Origin: Pseudomonas palmensis
GTDB lineage: Bacteria > Pseudomonadota > Gammaproteobacteria > Pseudomonadales > Pseudomonadaceae
NCBI RefSeq assembly: GCF_017848315.1
Contig: NZ_JAFKEC010000030.1
Coordinates: 1-59,853 of the forward strand
Length of the DNA: 59,853 nt
Direction: 5' to 3'
The notes beneath the pieces were generated by a model. The model made no database searches, was not told the origin of the DNA, and was given only the letters and a program-made list of their open reading frames with translations. Position 1 is the stretch's first letter. Each line of letters starts with the position of its first letter. Both the position numbers and the translations under genes were made by a program. Positions 1 to 7,716 of the stretch are shown here, piece by piece.

Positions 1-412
1 TGCGTTCACTGCTGAACAGGCCCTCGTTGCCGAGCTTTTCCTTGAGCGCGTCGAAGGCCAGGCGCAGGGCGCCGTCACCGGCCGGTTCGACGGTGTCGAG
101 GATCAGCTGATAGTCGCCGCGCCCCTCGAACAGCGAGACCTTGCCACGCACCTTGACCGCCAGGCCGTCGCGCAATGCCTGGCGCACGCGGGCGGCGTTG
201 TTGCGAAACAGTGCACAGCGCACCTGGGCGCCGCTGTCCTTGAGGGTGAAGTAGACGTGGCCGGAGGCGGGCCGGGCGAGGTTGGAGATTTCGCCCTCGA
301 CCCAGATGTTGCTGAACACGTCCTCGAGCAGCACGCGGGCGCGGCCGTTGAGCTGGCTGACGGTAAGGACCTCGCGGTCCAGGCCGAGTCTTTCGAAAGG
401 GTCTTTGATCAT
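1..412 (-). CDS. xseA: Exodeoxyribonuclease VII large subunit, N-terminal part (runs off the window)
   Basis: The first 137 codons of XseA, the catalytic large subunit that works with XseB to degrade single-stranded DNA to oligonucleotides. The translation begins MIKDPFERLGLDRE and continues through the N-terminal OB-fold (VSQLNGRARVLLED, WVEGEISNL, SGHVYFTLKD, FRNNAARVR), which binds ssDNA. The catalytic middle domain lies beyond base 1. An in-frame ATGATG pair ends at 424, so the protein could be four residues longer; neither start has a clear ribosome binding site. It is adjacent to guaB-guaA in putida-group genomes, although here a LysR/TauE pair and another gene lie between them. Confidence 0.9.
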   Translation of the reverse strand, partial: MIKDPFERLGLDREVLTVSQLNGRARVLLEDVFSNIWVEGEISNLARPASGHVYFTLKDSGAQVRCALFRNNAARVRQALRDGLAVKVRGKVSLFEGRGDYQLILDTVEPAGDGALRLAFDALKEKLGNEGLFSSER

Positions 413-469
413 GCGGGGCATCATAAAGGGAATCGCGCGGTCTTTGCAGTCCCGGCAGGTGGCGGCGCT

Positions 470-525
470 GCTTGCCGGCTCCTACAGGTCATGCGCGGTC
501 TCTTGCAGGAGACGACGTTGCCGGC
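470..525. repeat. REP-like palindromic sequence between xseA and lysR
   Basis: The intergenic stretch contains the Pseudomonas REP-like core TTGCCGGCTCCTACAGG (near 471-490), followed by a partly complementary segment containing TTGCAGGAG and TTGCCGGC. It lies between the start of xseA and the end of the lysR gene, both on the minus strand, so it may help end lysR transcription. The match to REP elements is by eye only. Confidence 0.35.
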
Positions 526-1407
526 TCAGCCCTGCATGTGCTCCACAAACTGATGCACCAACGGCCCGGCATCGCGTCGATAGGCCAGCGCCACCGTACT
601 CACGCACCCCGCGTCGGCCAGCGGCACGAAGCGCAGCGCCGCCGGCGCAATATCGCGCATGCACCGTGGCAGCAAGGCCACCCCGAACCCGGCCTGGATC
701 AACTGCAACTGCGTGGTCTTGCGCGACACCACCCGCGCAGCCCGAGGGAAGAACCCTTCACGCATGCACAGCTCGGCCGACAGGTAGCTCAAGCCACCGC
801 GCTGGCGGTGGGGGATGGAAATGAACGCCTCGTCGCGTAACTGCGCCAGGTACACCCTCGGCTCATCGGCCAGCGGGTGGTCTGCGGCCACCGCCAGCAG
901 CAGCGGTTCGTCGAACAGCGGCTGCACGCACAGCCCTTCGTGCTGGCGCAGCACCGGCAGGCGCAGCAGGCCGAACTCCAGGCGACCTTCGGCCAGTTCC
1001 TCCAGTTGCGCCTCGGAAGATAGCTGCGCGATGTCCATCGACACGCCGGGGTTGTGCTGCAGGTAGCCCGTGAGCCGATCCAGCAGCGCGCCGGTCAGCG
1101 GCACCGTGCTCGAATGGCTCAGGCGCAGGCTGCCGCGCAGGCCCTGACCGATTTCGGTGGCCAGGCGGCAGGCCTTCTCCAGCTCGCCCAGCAGGTTGCG
1201 GGCCCGCGGCAGAAACGCCAGGCCCGCTGCGGTCAGGCGCGGCTGGCGGGCGGTGCGTTCGAACAGCGGGGTGGCCAGCTGACTCTCCAGCTCCTTTATC
1301 TGCCGGCTCAGCGCCGACTGCGCGACGAACAGGCGCTCGGCGGCAGCACTGAAACTGCCGGACTCGGCAATCTCGACGAAGTAGCGCAACTGTCGGGTAG
1401 AGATCAT
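526..1407 (-). CDS. LysR-family transcriptional regulator
   Basis: A 293-aa LysR-type regulator. The N-terminal winged HTH is clear (MISTRQLRYFVEIAESGSFS, then AAAERLFVAQSALSRQIKEL), followed by the usual effector-binding region (LRLSHSSTVPLTGALLD, FGLLRLPVL, VALLPRCMRDIAP). The start at 1407 gives the standard MxxRQLRYFVE opening; an upstream in-frame extension exists but would add 32 residues not typical of the family. The gene is divergent from a TauE/SafE permease, with 112 bases between the starts. That is the usual arrangement for a LysR regulator controlling its neighbour, so it probably responds to the permease substrate, which I cannot name. Confidence 0.88.
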   Translation of the reverse strand: MISTRQLRYFVEIAESGSFSAAAERLFVAQSALSRQIKELESQLATPLFERTARQPRLTAAGLAFLPRARNLLGELEKACRLATEIGQGLRGSLRLSHSSTVPLTGALLDRLTGYLQHNPGVSMDIAQLSSEAQLEELAEGRLEFGLLRLPVLRQHEGLCVQPLFDEPLLLAVAADHPLADEPRVYLAQLRDEAFISIPHRQRGGLSYLSAELCMREGFFPRAARVVSRKTTQLQLIQAGFGVALLPRCMRDIAPAALRFVPLADAGCVSTVALAYRRDAGPLVHQFVEHMQG

Positions 1408-1519
1408 GAGGGATGCCTTTTCGAGATGGCTGATGGCGCAATTGCATATTAGTCGGCATGGCTGGCCAATGGCTAAAGTTCGTCTGAACGCTGCCTCACT
1501 CACGACTCAGGCATACACC

Positions 1520-2302
1520 ATGCTCTCCACACTGCTCGACTCGCTCCCTTTCACTGCGCTCCAATGGCTGCCGATACTGCTTGGCATCGGCGTCGCCTAC
1601 ATCGTGTTCGGCATCGCCGGCTTCGGCACCGCGCTGGTCGCCGGGCCGGTCCTGATCAACTTCATGCCGCTGTCGCGCATCATCCCGTTGCTGGTGCTGC
1701 TGGACTTCGTCGCTGCCTTCGGCAACTGGCTGCCGGCGCGCAAGGCCGTGGTGCGCGGCGAACTGCTGCGCCTGCTGCCGTGCATGGCCATCGGCTGCAC
1801 CCTGGGCGTGGTGTTCCTGCTCAACCTCAAGTCCGACCTGCTGCTGTTGCTGATGGGCCTGTTCATCAGCGCCTATGCGCTCTACAGCCTGGCGGTGAAG
1901 GTCAAGCCGGCGCGCCTGAATGCCGGCTGGTCGGTGCCGATGGGCATCACCGGCGGCCTGTTCGGTGCGCTGTTCGGCAGCGGCGGCTTCCTCTATGCCA
2001 TCTACCTCAATGCCCGGCTCGACGCCAAGGAGCAGGTGCGCGCGACCCAGAGCGCGCTGATCAGTTGCAGCACCGTGGTGCGCCTGAGCCTGTTCCTGAT
2101 TGCCGGGGTGTACGCCGACCTGCCGTTGCTGCTGCTTGCCCTGTGCCTGCTGCCGATGATGTTCGCCGGCCTGTGGGTGGGGCGCCGGCTGACCCTGAAG
2201 ATGTCCCGAGAAACCTTCGTGCGGCTGGTCACCTGGCTGGTGCTGGCCAGCGGCATCGCGCTGATCGCGCGCTACCTGAGTGAGGTAAACTGGCACCTTT
2301 AA
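1520..2302 (+). CDS. TauE/SafE-family membrane permease
   Basis: A 260-aa polytopic inner-membrane protein with about eight hydrophobic segments and the TauE/SafE signature near the N terminus (VFGIAGFGTALVAGPVLI), repeated in the second half as GGLFGALFGSGGFLYAIYLN. Members of this family export or import sulfite, sulfoacetate or other organic anions; the substrate here is unknown. The start MLSTLLDSLPF at 1520 was chosen because the longer frame would overlap the divergent lysR promoter. Its transcription probably depends on the divergent LysR regulator. The next gene starts 17 bases downstream and may be co-transcribed. Confidence 0.85.
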   Translation: MLSTLLDSLPFTALQWLPILLGIGVAYIVFGIAGFGTALVAGPVLINFMPLSRIIPLLVLLDFVAAFGNWLPARKAVVRGELLRLLPCMAIGCTLGVVFLLNLKSDLLLLLMGLFISAYALYSLAVKVKPARLNAGWSVPMGITGGLFGALFGSGGFLYAIYLNARLDAKEQVRATQSALISCSTVVRLSLFLIAGVYADLPLLLLALCLLPMMFAGLWVGRRLTLKMSRETFVRLVTWLVLASGIALIARYLSEVNWHL

Positions 2303-2319
2303 CCTGTTCGGCCGCCTTC

Positions 2320-2877
2320 ATGACATTCCAGAGCATCATCGTCCCCAAGATCTCCACCGTGCCGGTGCACGAGCCGCGCGCCCGCGCGATCCTGCGCTGG
2401 CTGGTACGCGAAAAGGTGATCGAGGAACAGCTCAGCACCTGCGGACGCACCGGCAACCGCATGGGCTATGCCATCGCCGAGGGTGCGCGCAAGGTGGTCG
2501 AGCGGCCGCAGTTGCTACCGTACGGCCAGCCCGTCAATGGCCTGGAAGTCATCTACAAGCGCTGCATCTATACACCTACCGAAGGCTTTCTCGAAGAAGC
2601 CGGCTGCGCCGAGTGCCGCCGGGAAGTGGGGGTGGAGCTGTTCGCCAGCCTGGAAGAGTGGATGCCCGGCATCAGCGACAACTTCACCTGCCCGCGCTGC
2701 GGCCATGAAGACGACATCAACGGCTTCCTTTACCTGCAGCCCTGTGCCTTTTCCAACCTGGGGTTCATCTTCAACAACTGGGGCGAGGCCGGTTTCAAGC
2801 CGTCTTTCATCGATGCCTTTGCCGACTGGCTCGACCAGCCGGTGGCAGTGGTGCAGGTAAAGCTGCAAGACAACTGA
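2320..2877 (+). CDS. Uncharacterised conserved protein with a CxxC...CxxC zinc-ribbon
   Basis: A 185-aa soluble protein with two CxxC knuckles (Cys96/Cys99 in CAEC and Cys124/Cys127 in CPRC) about 25 residues apart, which most likely hold one zinc ion. I recall this protein annotated in Pseudomonas as a sugar ABC transporter ATPase, but no Walker motif is present, so that name is unsupported. No signal peptide or membrane segment is visible. It sits between the TauE-type permease and the guaB promoter. The function is unknown; the acidic and aromatic C-terminal half (FNNWGEAGFKPSFIDAFADW) gives no catalytic clue. Confidence 0.75.
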   Translation: MTFQSIIVPKISTVPVHEPRARAILRWLVREKVIEEQLSTCGRTGNRMGYAIAEGARKVVERPQLLPYGQPVNGLEVIYKRCIYTPTEGFLEEAGCAECRREVGVELFASLEEWMPGISDNFTCPRCGHEDDINGFLYLQPCAFSNLGFIFNNWGEAGFKPSFIDAFADWLDQPVAVVQVKLQDN

Positions 2878-2896
2878 CCGAAGGCCCATCTTTACA

Positions 2897-2925
2897 TTGA
2901 GTCACACGGCGCGCATGAGTATAAT
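2897..2925 (+). promoter_or_regulatory. Sigma-70 promoter of guaB
   Basis: TTGAGT at 2897-2902 and a perfect TATAAT at 2920-2925, separated by 17 bases, lie 36 bases before the guaB start codon. The spacing and the consensus -10 make this the best-looking promoter in the left part of the window. Confidence 0.7.
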
Positions 2926-2961
2926 GGCGCGCTTCCATTTTCCCGCCCGGGAGCCCCCGCG

Positions 2962-4431
2962 ATGCTGCGTATCAGCCAAGAAGCCCTGACCTTCGACGAC
3001 ATTCTCCTAGTACCCGGTTACTCCGAGGTGCTACCTAACGAAGTCAGTCTCAAGACCCGTTTGACCCGTGGCATCGAGCTGAACATTCCACTGGTTTCCG
3101 CCGCCATGGATACCGTGACCGAAGCCCGTCTGGCCATTGCCATGGCCCAGGAAGGCGGCATCGGCATCATCCACAAGAACATGACCATCGAGCAGCAGGC
3201 TGCCGAAGTGCGCAAGGTCAAGAAGTTCGAGGCCGGCGTGGTCAAGGACCCGATCACCATCGAGGCCGACGCCACCGTACGCGACCTGTTCGAACTGACC
3301 CGCCTGCACAACATCTCCGGCGTGCCGGTGCTGCACAATGGCGACCTGGTCGGCATCGTCACCTCCCGTGACGTGCGCTTCGAAAACCGCCTCGACGCCA
3401 CCGTGCGTGAAGTGATGACGCCCAAAGAGCGTCTGGTCACGGTCAGCGAAGGCGCCGACAAGAACGAGGCCCGCGAGCTGCTGCACAAGCACCGCATCGA
3501 GCGCGTACTGATCGTCGACGACAAGTTCGCCCTCAAGGGCATGATGACCGTCAACGACATCGAGAAAGCCAAGGCCTACCCGCTCGCCAGCAAGGACGAC
3601 CAGGGTCGCCTGCGCGTCGGTGCTGCAGTGGGTACCGGCAAGGACACCGGCGACCGCGTGACCGCACTGGTTGCTGCCGGCGTCGACGTGGTGGTGGTCG
3701 ACACCGCCCACGGCCACTCCAAGGGCGTTATCGACCGCGTGCGCTGGGTCAAGCAGAACTTCCCCGACGTGCAGGTGATCGGCGGCAACATCGCCACCGG
3801 CGCAGCCGCCAAGGCCCTGGCCGAAGCCGGCGCCGACGCGGTCAAGGTCGGTATCGGCCCTGGCTCGATCTGCACCACCCGTATCGTCGCTGGCGTCGGC
3901 GTGCCGCAGATCAGCGCCATCGCCAATGTGGCTGCCGCGCTGGAAGGCACCGGCGTACCGCTGATCGCCGACGGTGGCATCCGCTTCTCCGGTGACCTGT
4001 CCAAGGCCATCGTCGCCGGCGCCAGCGCCGTGATGATGGGTTCGATGTTCGCCGGTACCGAAGAGGCCCCGGGCGAGATCGAGCTGTTCCAGGGTCGTTC
4101 CTACAAGGCCTACCGCGGCATGGGTTCGCTGGGTGCGATGTCCCAGGCCCAGGGTTCCTCGGACCGCTACTTCCAGGACTCCTCGGCCGGTGCCGAGAAG
4201 CTGGTACCGGAAGGTATCGAAGGTCGCGTGCCGTACAAGGGCACCCTGACCGCGATCATCCACCAGCTGATGGGCGGCCTGCGTTCCTCGATGGGTTACA
4301 CCGGCAGCGCCAACATCGAAGAAATGCGTACCAAGCCCGAGTTCGTGCGCATCACCGGTGCCGGCATGGCCGAGTCCCACGTGCATGACGTGCAGATCAC
4401 CAAGGAAGCGCCAAACTACCGCGTAGGTTGA
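2962..4431 (+). CDS. guaB: Inosine-5'-monophosphate dehydrogenase
   Basis: 489 aa, the normal length. It catalyses NAD-dependent oxidation of IMP to XMP, the committed step of GMP synthesis. Visible features: the N-terminal barrel opening (LTFDDILLVPGYSEVLP), two CBS domains around residues 95-200, the active-site loop GPGSICTTRIVAGVG with the nucleophile Cys304, and the mobile flap region with its RGMGSLGAM segment. guaA follows in the same direction after 79 bases that include a GC-rich hairpin, so the two are probably one operon from the promoter just upstream. Confidence 0.98.
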   Translation: MLRISQEALTFDDILLVPGYSEVLPNEVSLKTRLTRGIELNIPLVSAAMDTVTEARLAIAMAQEGGIGIIHKNMTIEQQAAEVRKVKKFEAGVVKDPITIEADATVRDLFELTRLHNISGVPVLHNGDLVGIVTSRDVRFENRLDATVREVMTPKERLVTVSEGADKNEARELLHKHRIERVLIVDDKFALKGMMTVNDIEKAKAYPLASKDDQGRLRVGAAVGTGKDTGDRVTALVAAGVDVVVVDTAHGHSKGVIDRVRWVKQNFPDVQVIGGNIATGAAAKALAEAGADAVKVGIGPGSICTTRIVAGVGVPQISAIANVAAALEGTGVPLIADGGIRFSGDLSKAIVAGASAVMMGSMFAGTEEAPGEIELFQGRSYKAYRGMGSLGAMSQAQGSSDRYFQDSSAGAEKLVPEGIEGRVPYKGTLTAIIHQLMGGLRSSMGYTGSANIEEMRTKPEFVRITGAGMAESHVHDVQITKEAPNYRVG

Positions 4432-4452
4432 TGCTCCTGGCAATACCTGTAA

Positions 4453-4477
4453 GCGGGGCTGTTCACGACAGCCCCGC
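4453..4477 (+). promoter_or_regulatory. GC-rich hairpin between guaB and guaA
   Basis: GCGGGGCTGT (4453-4462), a five-base loop, then ACAGCCCCGC (4468-4477) form a perfect 10-bp stem. No clean U-tract follows (GTCGTTTCC), so it is more likely an mRNA-stability or partial attenuation element than a strong terminator. It would allow unequal expression of guaB and guaA. Confidence 0.5.
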
Positions 4478-4510
4478 GTCGTTTCCGATTACCACTGACG
4501 AGATTGAGTC

Positions 4511-6088
4511 ATGGCCCTCGACATTCACGCTCACCGTATCCTGATCCTCGACTTCGGTTCCCAGTACACCCAGCTGATCGCCCGCCGCGTGCGCGAAATC
4601 GGCGTGTACTGCGAACTGCACCCGTTCGACATGGACGACGAGGCGATTCGCGAATTCGCCCCCCGCGGGATCATCCTCGCCGGCGGCCCCGAGTCGGTGC
4701 ACGAAGCCGACAGCCCGCGCGCGCCACAGGCCGTATGGGACCTGGGCGTACCGGTATTCGGTATCTGCTACGGCATGCAGACCATGGCCGAGCAACTGGG
4801 CGGCAAGGTTGAAGGTTCCGAGCTGCGCGAGTTCGGCTACGCCCGTGTCGATGTGGTCGGCAAGAGCCGCCTGCTCGACGGCATCGAAGACCACGTCGAC
4901 GCTGACGGCGTATTCGGCCTGGACGTGTGGATGAGCCACGGTGACAAGGTCACCCGCATCCCGGAAGACTTCCACATCCTGGCCAGCACCCCAAGCTGCC
5001 CGATCGCCGGCATGTTCAACGATGATCGCGGCTACTACGGCGTGCAGTTCCACCCGGAAGTGACCCACACCAAGCAGGGCGGTCGCATCCTGTCGCGCTT
5101 CATCCTCGACATCTGCGGCTGCGAAGCACTGTGGACCCCGTCGAAGATCGCCGAAGACGCAATCGCCCAGGTGCGCGCCCAGGTCGGCACCGACAACGTG
5201 CTGCTGGGCCTGTCCGGCGGCGTGGACTCCTCGGTGGTTGCGGCGCTGCTGCACAAGGCCATCGGTGACCAACTGACCTGCGTGTTCGTCGACAACGGCC
5301 TGCTGCGCCTGCACGAAGGCGAGCAGGTGATGGCCATGTTCGCCGAGAACATGGGCGTCAAGGTGATCCGTGCCAACGCCGAGGACCAGTTCCTGAACAA
5401 CCTGGCCGGCGAAGCGGACCCCGAGAAGAAGCGCAAGATCATTGGTCGTACCTTCATCGACGTGTTCGATGCCGAGTCGAACAAACTGCACAACATCAAG
5501 TACCTGGCCCAGGGCACCATCTACCCCGACGTGATCGAGTCGGCCGGTGCCAAGAGCGGCAAGGCCCACGTGATCAAGTCGCACCACAACGTCGGTGGCC
5601 TGCCGGAGGAAATGAACCTCAAGCTGGTCGAGCCGCTGCGCGAACTGTTCAAGGACGAAGTCCGTCGTCTGGGCCTGGAGCTGGGCCTGCCGTACGACAT
5701 GGTCTACCGTCACCCGTTCCCGGGCCCGGGCCTGGGTGTGCGCATCCTGGGTGAAGTGAAGAAGGAATACGCCGACCTGCTGCGTCGTGCCGACCACATC
5801 TTCATCGAAGAGCTGCGCAAGGCCGGCTGGTACCACAAGGTCAGCCAGGCCTTCGTGGTATTCCAGCCGGTGAAATCGGTGGGCGTGGTCGGTGACGGCC
5901 GTCGTTACGCCTGGGTGGTGGCGCTGCGTGCGGTCGAGACCATCGACTTCATGACCGCGCGTTGGGCGCACCTGCCATACGAACTGCTGGAAACCGTCAG
6001 CGGCCGCATCATCAACGAGATCGAAGGCATCTCGCGCGTCACCTACGACGTATCGAGCAAGCCGCCTGCGACGATCGAGTGGGAATGA
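4511..6088 (+). CDS. guaA: GMP synthase (glutamine-hydrolysing)
   Basis: 525 aa, full length. Converts XMP to GMP using ATP and glutamine. The class I glutamine amidotransferase domain has the nucleophile Cys86 in GICYGMQ and the later FHPEVTHT histidine/glutamate; the ATP-pyrophosphatase P-loop is SGGVDSS near residue 235; the dimerisation domain ends in PPATIEWE. The last codons GAG TGG GAA TGA are part of the direct repeat flanking the genomic island, so the integrated element supplies or restores the end of this gene without changing the protein. guaA 3' ends are known integration sites for islands with P4-type integrases. Confidence 0.98.
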   Translation: MALDIHAHRILILDFGSQYTQLIARRVREIGVYCELHPFDMDDEAIREFAPRGIILAGGPESVHEADSPRAPQAVWDLGVPVFGICYGMQTMAEQLGGKVEGSELREFGYARVDVVGKSRLLDGIEDHVDADGVFGLDVWMSHGDKVTRIPEDFHILASTPSCPIAGMFNDDRGYYGVQFHPEVTHTKQGGRILSRFILDICGCEALWTPSKIAEDAIAQVRAQVGTDNVLLGLSGGVDSSVVAALLHKAIGDQLTCVFVDNGLLRLHEGEQVMAMFAENMGVKVIRANAEDQFLNNLAGEADPEKKRKIIGRTFIDVFDAESNKLHNIKYLAQGTIYPDVIESAGAKSGKAHVIKSHHNVGGLPEEMNLKLVEPLRELFKDEVRRLGLELGLPYDMVYRHPFPGPGLGVRILGEVKKEYADLLRRADHIFIEELRKAGWYHKVSQAFVVFQPVKSVGVVGDGRRYAWVVALRAVETIDFMTARWAHLPYELLETVSGRIINEIEGISRVTYDVSSKPPATIEWE

Positions 6089-6090
6089 TC
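6077..6090. repeat. Left attachment repeat (attL core) of the guaA island
   Basis: GAGTGGGAATGATC, identical to 21873-21886. It covers the last three sense codons and stop codon of guaA plus two bases. A second block of similarity (TCCGGCAT) follows at the same spacing in both copies, so the homologous region is longer than the perfect core. An integrase gene lies about 300 bases inward, which fits a P4-type element inserted at the guaA 3' end. Confidence 0.88.
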
Positions 6091-6134
6091 CTGCTTCCGG
6101 CATAGCCCGGCATGATCTAGCAAAAAATGCCCTG

Positions 6135-6160
6135 AAGCCCGCGTAATTGCGGGCTTTTGG
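6135..6160 (+). terminator. Rho-independent terminator after guaA (island-side copy)
   Basis: AAGCCCGC (6135-6142), loop GTAATT, GCGGGCTT (6149-6156), then a T-rich run. An almost identical hairpin with loop GTAACT lies at 21931-21952, the same distance from the right-hand repeat. The guaA transcript therefore now ends at a terminator lying inside the island, while the right-hand copy is left beyond the island. Confidence 0.85.
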
Positions 6161-6203
6161 CTTTTTGGGTCTGGCAAGTTCAGGCAGCGTTTTGCATCGC
6201 CAA

Positions 6204-6371
6204 GCATGGTTTTTTTATGGCATGGTATGGGGTACCAACTGCATCCGATGCCATGCATGACGCTTGATACCATGTCCCTTGTTTCAGGATGAGCATGGTA
6301 TCGGGATAGCCAAGAGGCCCGGTTTTACTGGGGTTAAGCCCCATTCTTCCGCGCTTTTCAGAGCATGGTAT
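6204..6371. repeat. CATGGTAT repeats near attL, probable integrase/Xis arm sites
   Basis: GCATGGTAT occurs at 6220-6228, 6293-6301 and 6363-6371, in inverted form at 6267-6274 (ATACCATG), and as the variant GCATGGTTT at 6204-6212. The right end of the island has related sequences at 21584-21592 and 21791-21808. Clusters of short repeats in both element arms next to an integrase gene are typical arm-type binding sites; no gene occupies the stretch 6160-6395. Confidence 0.55.
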
Positions 6372-6395
6372 TTTTTCATGGAATAAATGGAAGCC

Positions 6396-7582
6396 ATGCT
6401 TACTGATACCAAGCTTCGAAATCTCAAGCCGCAAGACAAGCTCTACAAGGTGATTGACCGCGATGGCTTGTACGTGGCGGTTACACCGGCCGGCTCAATC
6501 TCCTTCCGCTACAACTACTCAATCAATGGTCGGCAGGAGACCGTCACCTTCGGTCGTTATGGCTTAGGTGGGATCACCCTGGCAGAGGCGCGCGAGCGGC
6601 TAGGGGAGGCGAAGAAGATGATTGCCGCAGGCAAGTCGCCTGCTAAGGAGAAGGCGCGTGCGAAGGCCCGCACCAAGGGTGCTGAGACCTTTGATGATTG
6701 GGCTGAAAAATGGCTGCGCGGCTATCAGATGGCGGACTCGACACGAGATATGCGCCGTTCAGTCTACGAGCGCGAATTGAAACCGAAGTTTGGCAATCAG
6801 AAGCTGGCTGAAATCACTCATGAGGACCTGCGAGCGCTGACTGACGCGATAGTAGAGCGACCGCCGTCCATTCACGTGAGATCGTGCTGCAGGTCTTTCG
6901 TTGGGCCATTGAGCGTGGTCAAAAGGTTGAAAACCCCGCAGATCTGGTAAGGTCTGCTAGCATTGCTAAATTCGAGCCACGCGACCGGGCGTTGACGCCT
7001 GATGAAATCGCGCTGATGTACCAGTACATGGACAGGATCGGTACCGCGACTTCGGTTCGTGCTGCAGCCAAGCTCCTGCTGCTGACGATGGTGCGCAAGA
7101 GTGAGCTGACCAACGCGACGTGGAGTGAGATCAATTTCAGCGAGGCGCTATGGACGATCCCCAAAGAGCGGATGAAGCGCCGAAACCCTCATTTGGTGTT
7201 CCTGTCCCGGCAGGCACTGGATTTCTTCATCGCGTTGAAGACCCTGGCTGGGGGTTCTGAGTACGTTCTGCCGTCACGCTATGACTCTGATTTGCCAATG
7301 AGTGCGGCTACGATCAACCAGGTACTGACGCTGACTTATCGTCTTGCTCAAAAGGAGGGGGTGCCGTTAGGAAAATTCGGCCCCCACGACCTCCGCCGCA
7401 CGGCTAGCACGCTGTTGCATGAGGCGGGCTACAACTCCGACTGGATCGAGAAGTGCCTCGCGCACGAGCAGAAAGGTGTGCGCGCCGTCTACAACAAGGC
7501 CGAGTACCGGGATCAGCGTCGTGCAATGTTGCAGGATTGGGCTGATATGATTGATGAGTGGACGCTTAAGAAACTTGCATAG
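6396..7582 (+). pseudogene. P4-type tyrosine integrase, frameshifted
   Basis: The N-terminal DUF4102-type arm-binding domain (LTDTKLRNLKPQDKLYKV) and SAM-like core-binding domain (TFDDWAEKWL) are in one frame up to about 6860. The catalytic domain continues in another frame from about 6884 (LQVFRWAIERGQKVENPADL) to the stop at 7580-7582. The catalytic residues are all present: Arg in MVRKSEL, HDLRRT, the His in CLAHEQ, and Tyr in AVYNKAEY. The junction around 6860-6885 reads as if a few bases were lost in the IHVREIVLQ region. Total length without the lesion would be about 395 aa, normal for the family. ATG 6396 is chosen because GGAAG precedes it. Either a true inactivating deletion or a sequencing error. 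Confidence 0.85.
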
Positions 7583-7716
7583 TTATCACTTATCTCTACT
7601 AGTCGCTGGGTGGGAAATATCCTCAATTTGACCAGCAGTTTTCATCGAGGCTGACTGGTCGTTTGCATTCGACATGATAAGTCATCTGTGTTCTCTTTAG
7701 CGGTCGCGCTAATGGC
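7583..7716. other. Intergenic stretch between integrase and metallopeptidase gene
   Basis: 134 AT-rich bases between two converging genes. I see no open frame, no clear terminator hairpin and no repeat shared with other parts of the island. Confidence 0.4.

Noticed and set aside
2320..2877. Annotation as an ABC transporter ATPase
   Set aside because: No Walker A, signature or Walker B motif is present; only a zinc-ribbon pattern is seen.
6077..6090. tRNA gene as attachment site
   Set aside because: No tRNA-like cloverleaf is present at either end; the repeat is the 3' end of guaA.
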